From assembly GCA_030062745.1 (NCBI GenBank), contig CP099840.1:18225382-18289381 (forward strand): a stretch of 64,000 bases of DNA, given 5' to 3'. The notes beneath the pieces were generated by a model. That model made no database searches, was not told where the DNA came from, and was given only the letters and a program-made list of their open reading frames with translations. The translations under genes were made by a program, and so were the position numbers. Position 1 is the first letter of the stretch; the number at the start of each line of letters is the position of its first letter. This stretch comes from Capitulum mitella (taxonomy: Eukaryota; Arthropoda; Thecostraca; Pollicipedomorpha; Pollicipedidae). This document shows positions 49,701 to 61,700 of the stretch, in pieces.

Positions 49701-52700
49701 TGCATACATTAGTTCGATGCTTGCAGTGGCAGCACTGGAAGTGACGACAGCGGGCCAATGAACGCAGCTGGCACGAGAAAAAACTAACAAATATCCATGA
49801 CAAAATAAGGCGTCATTTCAAGTATAGGGTAGCTGTACCAGGTACCTAACGCAATCAACAAGTACAACGACCATTGTAATCAAATCTAAAACTGCGCAGT
49901 TCGCACGACGTATATACTGCACAATCGCACAGTGCTTACAGCACAGTCCTCTGACAAGTAATCACTGTTCTGATAAAGGGTTCCGGCTCAGTCAGCGCTG
50001 ATAACAGGTCCGGCAGGGACTCCCGGGGCACCGCCCGCTCGGAAGGTCAGGCGGTCCGACGTCTACGACCGCCTGTCACGTACTGCAACTGGCCGCGCTA
50101 CGACTGGTGTATGGCGACCGTGTCAGTGCAGGTCGCCAAGGTTCGGGAATACATCCGGAGCCGAAAATGCAGAGCTAGCTATGGAAGTTGCACCAAAGCC
50201 TGTGGACGGTATTCTGACACCTGGGGCCTGTCTACCAGTACCTGAGGCCGGTGTACCCGGAAGTGCAGGTAGCGCAGGGTTCGGGACCGTCTGTGGTGGA
50301 TCCAGAGCGCTGGCCGCTGGCTCCGCCGCAGCTGGCCGTAAAACGGCCGCGTCATCTGCATCTTGGCTAAGTCCACCTGGCGGCCGGGTCGGGAAATTCA
50401 GAGAATTCAGCCGCTCTACGCGTTGTCCAAAGACGCACGTTGCTTGGTCGGCAACGACGGGAACATCAGGTCCATGCAGCGTCTTTGCACCTTACAGATA
50501 GCTAGGCGAAAAACGTTATATCCATGAAAATGTCCCCAGAAATATGAACACAGGGTGTTCTATTCCCGATCAACTGCACAACATAACACAGGGTGTTTCA
50601 TCAGTCCAACACAGGTATATGCCCACAGCTGCGTGAAACCGACCAAGCGACAAAGACCAAAACTTACAGGGACAGTCCTGTCAAACACCGGACAGGTGTC
50701 ACAGCCCACCGGATATCGCACCTCTATGTACTCCTTCATGTTGGCCTTGGCGCTATCGTTGCTGTGCTTGTCCTCGATCCAGGCGCTCATCTCCAGGCTG
50801 AGCGGCTTCCAGTCGTCGTGGACACAGACGTGCCAGGCGGCCGGGGCCGACCGCAGGCTGGCGTACAGCAGTTCCTGACGCGCCGCCGTCACCTGCGCCA
50901 CACGTCACCTCTGACGCCCGCTGACGTCCAATCGACACACTTTCTCTTCATGATAAAGCGTCATGACGCCACGTGCTGGTACGACAGGGGCCTTACGTTT
51001 AGTGTCATTAATAACTATAGAAGAAACAATATCAGTCCCCGTGAAGAAAATAAAATACTAAGTAACAATTACATTATCTGCACACTGGAAATGTACAGGG
51101 AACGTCCATAAGATGGCAACCTAAGGCCGAAAATGCTACACATACCAGCAGAGACCCTTCATGGCACTACATATCTCCACGACTCTATACGAGGCGGAAA
51201 TCACCGCCAGCTGAGTCGCAGCCTCACCAAGGAGAGGCCGGCTGCGCGCAGCGACAGGAACAGCTCGAGCTGGGCACGCTCGCCGTCCACTCGCTGTCGG
51301 ACCCGCACCGCCTGGCGCTCGTCCTGCGTGAAGAGCAGCGCGCGCTGCGGCCCGGCCATGTAGCTGACCCAGAACACTGCCGTCCGGTCCCGGCGGGTCC
51401 GCGGCCGGAGCACCTGGGGACGGGCGGAGATCAGACGGTCACAGGCATGATCCAGAACACTGCCCGGCTGCAGTATCTGGGGACGGGCGGAGATCAGAGG
51501 GTCACAGGCATGATCCAGAACACTGCCCGGCTGCAGTATCTGGGGACGGGCGGAGATCAGAGGGTCACAGGCATGATCCAGAACACTGCCTGGCTGCAGT
51601 ATCTGGGGACGGGCAGAGATCAGAGGGTCACAGGCATGATCCAGAACACTGCCCGGCTGCAGTATCTGGGGACGGGCGGAGATCAGAGGGTCACAGGCAT
51701 GATCCAGAACACTGCCCGGCTGCAGTATCTGGGGACGGGCGGAGATCAGAGGGTCACAGGCATGATCCAGAACACTGCCCGGCTGCAGTATCTGGGGACG
51801 GGCGGAGATCAGAGGGTCACAGGCATGATCCAGAACACTGCCTGGCTGCAGTATCTGGGGACGGGCAGAGATCAGAGGGTCACAGGCATGATCCAGAACA
51901 CTGCCCGGCTGCAGTATCTGGGAACGGGCGGAGATCAGAGGGTCACAGGCATGATCCAGAACACTGCCCGGCTGCAGTATCTGGGAACGGGCGGAGATCA
52001 GAGGGTCACAGGCATGATCCAAAACACTGCCTGGCTGCAGTATCTGGGGACGGGACAGAGATCAGAGGGTCACAGGCATGATTCAGAACACTGCCTGGCT
52101 GCAGTATCTGGGGACGGGGCGGAGATCAGAGGGTCACAGGCATGATCCAGAACACTGCCCGGCTGCAGTATCTGGGGACGGGGCGGAGATCAGAGGGTCA
52201 CAGGCATGATCCAGAACACTGCCTGGCTGCAGTATCTGGGGACAGGCGGAGATCAGAGGGTCACAGGCATGATCCAGAACACTGCCTGGCTGCAGTATCT
52301 GGGGACGGGACGGAGATCAGAGGGTCACAGGCATGATCCAGAACACTGCCCGGCCGCAGAGTTCTGGGTCAGATACTGCCTGACTGACGGAGGCAGTCAG
52401 ATACTGCCTGGCAGTCAGATGGCAGTCACCTGACGCCTCAGATACTGCCCGGTCGCAGTATCTGAGGACGGGACGGAGACCTGAGGGTCACAGGTGCTGA
52501 CCAGGAATAATGTCTTAACGCAGTAACTGGGGATGAGCGAGAAAGCACTGGATGTGGTGTAAACGCAAAGCCACGGTGACAGGCCGGGCAGTGAGGTGAA
52601 GGATATTGTGTCTGTTTCCATACTGGTAGCATATTTCCCAGTCAATTTGGTAACTTGCATTGTTCATAATAAGGAGCGCAAGGCAGTCCGCTTGAAATGT

Positions 52701-55700
52701 CCGCGATTTTGTGGTCTGAACTCTTCGGAGATTCCCCCACAAACCTAGCAGGAGCCTATTCTGTGGCCTTTGTTTTCGTGTCTATGCAGACGCTCTGACA
52801 ATGTGGACCGTCGCGCTGTTTCGGTGGCCGGTCGGCAGTGTGGCCTGTCCGGACGTCGCCGGCAGGTCTGACCTGTCTCTGGGCCGCCTCGGCGGTCGCC
52901 TGTTCGCCGGTCTCCGTGTCGCTGTCGTCGGTGCTGCTGCCTCCCAGCGAGAGGCGGGGCGCGCTGTTGAGTGAGCGCCGCAGCCGGGAGGAGAGCCGAG
53001 CCAGCCGGCTCTCCCGCACTGTGTGCAGCGTCAGCTGGGCCTCACCGAACCCGTCCTGTCGCACCGGACACGGCACGTTACACCGAGCTCGTGTCATAGG
53101 AGAAAATACAAGCTGACGATCAGACATATACCAACCAAAGCACAAGGCAATCATTGGAGCAAAAACACACATCGACAAGGAATATGAACATATCGAAATA
53201 AAACGAACGAAAAGATCCAAAAGGCGGCATATTCAAGCCTTGATAACCCAACATCGCTTCACAGACTATTTGTGGACGAGCAAGAAGCAACGATAAGGGT
53301 CATCACACTGCGTCACCTCACACTCTCCATCACACGTGACCCACAGTTCCCAAACCAACACCCAAAATAAACAGATCGAACACGCTCGGGCTTCCTGCGC
53401 CTGCGGACCTTTTCAATCATGGCCGGAATGTCGACGGCCTTGCTGTTGTAGGCGTTCCAGAGGAGCTGCCGCTCCGCTGTGGGGTCATCCCAGGTGTACA
53501 ACATGGAATGGTACGGCCCGACCAGCATCACCTGGCAAAAGGCCGACTCGATCAGAGACGTGGCGCCGCGCCAAACCGGTACAGGGCAATACTGTCGAGA
53601 CCAGGGCGACACAGCGCAAAACATCGCCGCTCCCAAACTAACGTTTACTGAACTGCGCACTCTGTTACTTAAAGGGAGTGTTTTCAGAGGCTTGGGCGCA
53701 GTGACTCTTGATTCGGCTGCGTAGTAGCTGTAGCTGAACAAAAAATACAACCACTCCGAGGCAAATTGCCTGGTAATTGGGAGAAACACGTCGGTCAAAG
53801 CGGGCAAAATACGCCACACATTCGAGCCTCCAAATCACCGATGATCTCACCTGACCGGAAGACTTCTGGTGGAACTTGAGGAAGAGGTCTTCGCAGAAAT
53901 TCTCCAGCCGCACAGGGGCATCTCCAGGCGCGTAGGGCTCGAATCGGACCAGGAAAGGGCTCTCCACTCCGCCAGTGACCTCCACCACCAGGCCCGACTA
54001 CCGAGACGGGAGAAATGCCGTCAACGCACCGAGCACCGGTCGTGGCGAGACGTCACGACCGAGAGGTCATATAAATACACAAGAAGGCGTGGCTTGAACA
54101 CAGAGCTCATTTAACAGAACTAAGGGAAACTGACCGACGCCCATGCAAGAACATGGAGGAATAAGACCAATGCCAGTGAAGTTTGGAGAACAGTTCACAA
54201 CTGTCGGTCGGCATCATAGGGCCTTGATTTACACAAAAAATATACATACCAGAAAACAACGACAGTGGTCCTTACAGCCGCCCCCTGGCAAACAAAAAGC
54301 AATGCGCATCTAACTGCAGAGCCACTGGGCCCGCCCGTTAAACAGAACCTGGCACGGATCACCACCGGCTGCCTCGATTTGAAGAGCTGGTCACTATCTC
54401 TACCGATCTCCCGAAGCCGTGCCTATCTGCGGAGACAGTCACTGACCCCGCCGGCCATCCGCAGCGTGGTCTGATGCTGCGCGCTGATGGAGAACCACTG
54501 CGACGTCACCCGGCTGTCCCGGTACTTCACGCTCAGTCGCAGGCTGTTGGTGGCAGGCCAGAACGCGGACACCTGACAAAACCGCCACAGTACGCCGCTG
54601 CCCAGAACTGTCCGCCACACCCGGCAATGCAGGCTCGGTCTACAAAGCCACAGGCATGAACGACCTTACTATGATATTTAACACGATTCCAGTCCTGACG
54701 CTTTACTAAGGGGACTCACTGCACATGTTCTCCAGGCAGAGTTTCTTAACATTTATCGGATTAAACACAAAATCAGCTAAAACGGTGCTTGCAACTACCA
54801 CTACGAGTACAACAGCTTACGGTAACACATTCGAGAAAGGAGGACGGTTCGACAAAACCCCCGTCATTATGAATTCTATGACTGATAATCAGTATACTGA
54901 AATGATTTCGTTATCTTTAAGGAATCCATCACTGAATCTATCGTAATCAATCCAAGTTATATAGGGGAACAAAACAATTATTTTGTTCCACGGACAACGC
55001 GCTTCTCGTCCACACAGTTTACGGCGGGCAGAACAGCTGAATAACCACAGCAGACTCGAGGCTGACCTGACGAGGGAGCGATATCCAGCCACAAGTCCGC
55101 TGATTCGTCCTCCTCCATGTACATCAGGTGGTGTCTAGTGTTGTTCTGTAGCATGAAGTACGGCTTGAACGTGATGATCTTTGTCGGCAGAAGATGGGAC
55201 AGAGACACCGTCATCAGCACCCTGAAAATGTGCAACAAACGCTGCAATCAAGCACCGACCAGATTTAATAACATCCGTCAACTGCTCCATATTGAGCTCA
55301 ACGATGCCCGCCCTTCCAAAAACTGTTGTTTTGGATCCGGGCAACCAAAAGCTCATCAAATCATTTACTGAACATCAGACCATTTTGTTCACTGATTACC
55401 AGGGGCACAGGAAGCCGACAGCTGCCCCAAAACTTCTGAAATTTAACACCGACCCCACGGGCGGTGACTGGAAAAAAGTGACCCAAAACGCTTCTTTGCC
55501 CCCTCCCCCCAACGTCCCCCAAATTTGGCGGAATTCCTGGGCCCCTGCTTGTTTTCAGCACATGATACCCCCCCCCATATGCAGAAAACGACGCACTTCG
55601 GGTAGCTCGTGTCCACGTCAGCCCGCCCGCCTCACTCACTCAGTACGAAATTCGTCCCATTTCTGTTTCCAGTCAGCATTGATGGCCTAATCGGCCGAAG

Positions 55701-58700
55701 GCTTCACCAACATGCGTGGTTTCAGGACAGCATCCTGCTCCATTTCGTGCTGACGTCCGTTTGCACTACAGTCGCTTCGGTCAAAACTGATCTGCTCGTG
55801 TTTGCGGCATGGTTCGGTTCGGCTTGGTGTGGAAAAAAAACATTTGCATCACTTAGCGCAACAAATCAGTGGCGTAGTCAGAGGGGGGGGGGCAAAGGGG
55901 CGGTGACCCCCCTGGAAGCCATGCGGGCCCATCTGGGGCCGGAGGCCCCAGGGAGCCCCAAAGCACTGGGCGTCCGCAGGGCGCCTTACGTTGTCCGAAG
56001 CAGATAATTAGAGCAAAATAAAAATATTTCAAGCCTTAAAGAAGGCTTACAAACCTACGAAAACGCAATCCATATACATAACAGGGCTTTGTGTGCTATG
56101 AAAGGAGGCCCGTGGCTCGGCATTGCTTGTCTAAAGAGGGCAGCCTGTTGGCACAATAAAAAAAACCCTGTCGAACTCTGAACGGACCTCATTTCGGTTT
56201 GTAAGAAGGCCCCTGTTGGTCGGTGGACTCCCCACCGGTTTGTAAAGGGCCCGCTGGAGTGTAAATGGCCCCTGCTCGCCAATAAAGAAGCTCATGCCGG
56301 CCTATAAGAGACCCTCGCCAGGTCGACAGGAACATCTTAACACTACAACGGGGCCGCTTTAAAGTCGACAGGGAGCGTCTCTACTGTCCAGAAGGGGCCT
56401 TCCTATGCATGAAAAGTTAGAATATGGCCCATCTTCCACATCAACCATCGCTTTGCGCCATAATATCATTTCAGCCACATGGGCCCCCAGTGGTTCCGAC
56501 GGCCCCCTGGTATGATTCGCCTCCTCCTTCCCCGACAAAATCCCGGCTACGCCAGTGACAAATAAATTGATTCTTCAAACAGCAGCGATGCCAGGCAACA
56601 GCAAGATTAATCGTGAGGACGGGCATTTGTCTAAGATGGAACTGAACCTCAACACCAGCCAATAACTGACTGGGAAAATTTTACCAGCAGCGGGTCCACT
56701 GACGTGAAAGCCAGCAGGAGCGGCATGCTGGGTTTCGGTTACGTAAGGCAAAGTATTTTAATTTGCTTATCATCAGAACAAGCGAAAGTGCATCGTGCAA
56801 AGAAAAATTACACACAAAATACGACAGCAAACCCGCTACTATTACGAGAACGAACATACTCGTTCGTATCTAAGATCGAGACTAGTTGCTAGATCAACTT
56901 TTTATGTTGCCATCAAAAATGCTTGGAATACGTTTGAAAAAGGTGCCAACACAAAAAAGGCTAGAAGTGATTCATGTTTTCTACGCATTTGCGTAAACCC
57001 GCGAGAGGGTTCATTAAAACTGTGAGACTATAAACAATACCGTGAGACGTGAGGAAAATTCGTCGAGCTGGTATATTACTGCCGTTTACCGTTTATTTTC
57101 TCGCATTTCTCTTCTAGCTGGCTACAGTTCAGTAGTGGTCATTCTTAATTCAATAGATATGCTAAATTTAAGATATATAACGTTGTGGTATACATGAAAA
57201 TGCAACAAGACACCTATCCATCTGTTTCGATACGATGACAACCAACACCAGTCTTGAATAAGATTTGTACATCTGTCCCATTCACCAGCAAGCCAAAGCG
57301 ATGTTCTCCCGGAGTCTTCGGAACTTTCTTTCCACGTTTGTAGTTCCCGCGCGTTTATCACGACACATCTCTGGAGTTTATGCGTAGTCGCTAAGCTCAT
57401 GGGTCGTGCTTAAGAGCCAGTAATGAACTTGATGTTTCAACACCTCGTAAATCATTACATACGGGTGCTGTTGCATGTGCAAACATGCAACAGCCCGTTG
57501 CGTTGTGCCCTTCCGAAATTAACACCAACGTCGCTGGGAAAGGTGATTCTCAAACCGAGTTGTATCAGACAACTCAGAGGACCGCAATTTTTGTCGGTGA
57601 GCAACTCCGATAATGAAGTCTTGTCTCCGTCCCAACACGAAAATGTTGGCGTATACGGTTCGTGACACGCAGTTCTGACATTAAGGTGCAATCCATCACG
57701 ACAGAATGCTGTTACATAGGCCACCTATGTTCCTTCTCCCTATATCAGCAGAGCGGTCCGAGTCAAACCAATGTTGCCCTCCTTGTCCCAGCCGACAAAT
57801 GACCTGCACCGTTTGTTGCAATCCTTGTCCCTGCAGAATGGTAAGGTCTATACTATATATTGCGCAGGATGTGCCTGATCTGTATCGTTTGTTTCGCACC
57901 TTGTCGCAGCAGAATGGTATGGTTTGCACTATATGCCGCTCAGTTTGCTGCCGACTGCACTGACTGACCTGTACCGTTTGTTTCGCTCCTTGTCGCGGCA
58001 GAATGGTATGGTTTGAACTATATGTCGCTCAGTTTACTGCCGACTGCAGTGACTGACCTGTATCGTTTGTTTCGCTCCTTGTCGCGGCAGAATGGTATGG
58101 TTTGCACTATATGTCGCTCAGTTTGCTGCCGACTGCAGTGACTGACCTGTACCGTTTGTTCCGCTCCCTGTCGCGGCAGAATGGTATGGTTTGCACTATA
58201 TACCGTTCAGTTTGCCGCCGACTGCAGTGACTGACCTGTACCGTTTGTTTCGCTCCTTGTCGCGGCAGACGACCAGACCGGCCGTCTCCACGGCGCTAAC
58301 GCTGAACGGAGGACTCCAGGGCGACTGCTGCACGCTCAGGCGCAGCTTGGTCGAGCCGCGTGGCCGAAACAGCACCGGGTCTTCGGAGGGCACAGACTCC
58401 ATCGGAGACGAGCACGAGGTGCACTGGACGCCGGACAAACCAACCATCGTCAGACGATCACGAGGTACGCCGGCGCCCAGCAAATCAGCCACTGCAACAC
58501 GAACACGAGGAGCACTGGGCGCCGAACAAACTAATCACGGCCGTACGAGAATAAGATGCACTGGAGACCGAGCAAGCTAATCACGGCCAAACAAGCACCA
58601 AACAAGTCCAGAACAATGAATCCAGGATGGCGGCGAATTTGTCATGAATGAACGTCAGGAAGATATGTCAAGATGAAATGTGGGCTTTTAAAATGCATTT

Positions 58701-61700
58701 CAAAATGCTCGGAAGACATATCCTTTGTACTTCACGTCCAACAGACAAACATACAAACTTCATCGCCGCTTTTATCACAGGACTAGTCTTATCACTTGAG
58801 AGCAACGTTCGTGGTTCGACAAGTGGTATTCGATCAAGCATAAATATAGGCGATTTGGACCAGTTGGCCGAGTTCCACCTAATCACATACAAAACATCAA
58901 CAGCTTCAAAACATTACTCGTTGCTCAAAGCACTGTGAAGCCAATTATTCTCAGTCTATACTACCCTAGACCGACGCAACATTCTAGAAATTCAACGGGA
59001 ACCACTCGTTCCAAAACTTGTCAGACCGCGCTGGTGAGCTGTAAAAAGTAGAAGCTTCCTGGCCGCCAGTATCAAATCAAGTAAACGGACTAGGACCCCA
59101 TCATCCTCCCAGGCGCCCGACACAGACCTTGACCCCGTCAGTCCACCGTGGCCACGACACACGCCTTGACTTTGTCAGTCTTCCGCGGTCACGATACAGA
59201 CCTTGGCTCCCGTCAGCCTTTTGCGGCCAGGCACAGACGTTAACCCCGCCAGCCTTCAGCGACCACGACACAGACCTTGACCTGGAGCAGCAGGCCGGTC
59301 TTGTTGACCAGCCAGTACGGCACACTGAGGTAGACCTCCATGATGGCTGGGTCGGGTCGGAGCAGCTCCACGGTCAGTTTTCCTGGGCCGTCACCAGATG
59401 TCTCTGCCCGTTCGGCGGTCAGCGTCGCGGTGGCGCCGTTACGCAGCTCAGAGGACAACTCCAGCCGTCCAGACCAGCGTAGGCCGCGGTAACCGGCCAG
59501 CTGAGGGCAGAGGACGTCCGTTAGTCCTGCGCGCCGGCAGCAGCCGATTGGTAGACCTTCACCAACTGCTGAGAGTGGCCATCGTACGTGCGAAAGAACT
59601 GTTTATTCCGGAGTTCTTTTGGACAACTCTCCCAGCTCCGGGAGAGTCACTGCACCGTCACGAGATCTACGCCGACAGCCTGCCGTGGACGATAACCATC
59701 CGGCGAGAAGAGAGCAGCCGTCGGCTCACGGGACCAAGTGGACAAGACATCTTTGTTTCTACGAAAAAATATCTCATTGTTCAATTTTTATTTGTGTATT
59801 CCTTTCCTTTTTTTGGGGGGGGGGATATCTATACTTATATCTGACAATAACTAGTCCCTGAAGCTCGTTTCCAGTCGCAGTTCTGACGCAGTACTGAACA
59901 TTCACGTCCTGTTTGAAGCATCAATATGAACAATATTCTGACCGCAATATCCTGTTCAGACCGATGGTCTCGACAACGGACCTTAGCGTCCTCCTTAGTG
60001 CCGCAGTTTTGATAGTGTGTAATTGGACCTCCATACACCTTCTTAAGGCCACAGTTCGTAACGGCCAGCTGGACAATGACGTCCTGTTTTCAGACGGTAT
60101 TTCGACAGTGCCTAGACCATGAAGTCCTGTCTAGAACCGTGATTTCCGCAGTCCTCGACCTTGACCCGTTTAAAGCTGCAGTTTCGACAGTACCCTGCAT
60201 GTGGCGTCCCGTTCAGAGCCGGAGAATCGACAGTACCTGGAGCTTGACGTCCTGTTTGAGGGCCGGGTCGAGCGAGGTGAGCCGGAGCGTGCCGCCGGCA
60301 GGTACGCCATAGTCGGCGAGCAGGGCGGCCGTCGGCAGGTTGTTGTGGACCACCAGCGCCGGCCGGAGCTGAACAGTCATGACTGGCATACCGCGTTCAT
60401 CCGCCGGCTCCCCGGCGTAACTCAGCTCCTCCGGCGGCTCCCTGACCACCGTCACCTGGTGGTCAGAGCACCTGGTGAGGTTCGGCGGAACTCAGCTCCT
60501 CTGGCGGCTCCCTGGACACCGTCACCTGGTGGTCAGAACACCTGGTGAGGTTCAGGTGAACTCAGCTCCTCTGGCGACTCCCTGGCCATCATCACCACCG
60601 CCCTGGTGGTCAGAAATCATGGTATTCTCACATCTTCCCTTGTCGTCACTGCAAAACACACGTTGAGTTTATCATTCGAGCCATCAGTCAGTGATTCATT
60701 TTCGATATTTCTTCAATCATGAAATACTCTACCAGTGAAATAATTGTTTCTTTTCGGGGTTTTGTCATCTCAATCAGCGGTCGAACACTGGAAACTAGGA
60801 TACGTTTATGATAGATATGCTTGGTCAAAACTGAAACTTGCACAAACCATACTGTTTTTTCTTTGAAACCACTGACCCTTTACTCATAGGCTGCAGGTGT
60901 GTCTGACTGTCTCTGACCTGCGCGACGACTTTGTAGCCGTGCCCTGAGCTGGGCTCACATCGGATAAAGAAGGGCCCCGGCTTCTTCACCAGGTCCTTCC
61001 ACCAAAGTGCTTCCTCGCTAACATCGTGCCTGAACGAACGGAAAAACATGCGTATCACGGAACGAAAAAAAAGGGTTTTCGCTCAGCTGTAACCGCCACT
61101 GTATTATGCACTTCCCTGTACACTTAGATGAAATATCTGGCAAGGCTATTTTTCAACAGTTCATTTGCATTTTCATATGATCCATCAGATCTGAAATTAT
61201 CGCGCAGCGCGACGCTTCACAAGGCATCAGCCGCCTCTAGCGCCATCGGTCACGCACCAGCGTCACCAGCTCGCTCACCTGGTGTCGACAGGCTGTACCA
61301 GCAGCCGGCAGTGGTAGGCGACCAGCAGGGGCACCGGCACCGTCTCCCCCGGTGCCACCACTGCAGCCTCCAGCAGGGAGCCAGGCGAGATGACCGCTTC
61401 GCCTCCTGCCAACGCACCCTCCAGTTCGGCCCGCTGGAACATCAGCGACACTGGGGCCGACAGACCGTTCTCCACCTGGCGAGCAAAGCCAGAGTTAAAG
61501 ATTCCAGCTCGGCCCGCTGGTACGTCAGCGCCATCCGGGCCGACGGGCCTTTCCCACCTAGTGAACAGAGAAAAAGTCAAAAGTTCCTGCTCGGGACGTT
61601 GGTCTGAAGTGGGGATTTGCGCTACAAGAAGGACACACTTGGGCGGATATTAGCGAAGTTCACGAAACTAATTTCACTCAATGGGATTCCTTGGGATTTT

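Noticed and set aside
51447..52145. 232-codon plus-strand open frame
   Set aside because: Antisense reading of the 63-bp junction array; VPS13 is on the minus strand.
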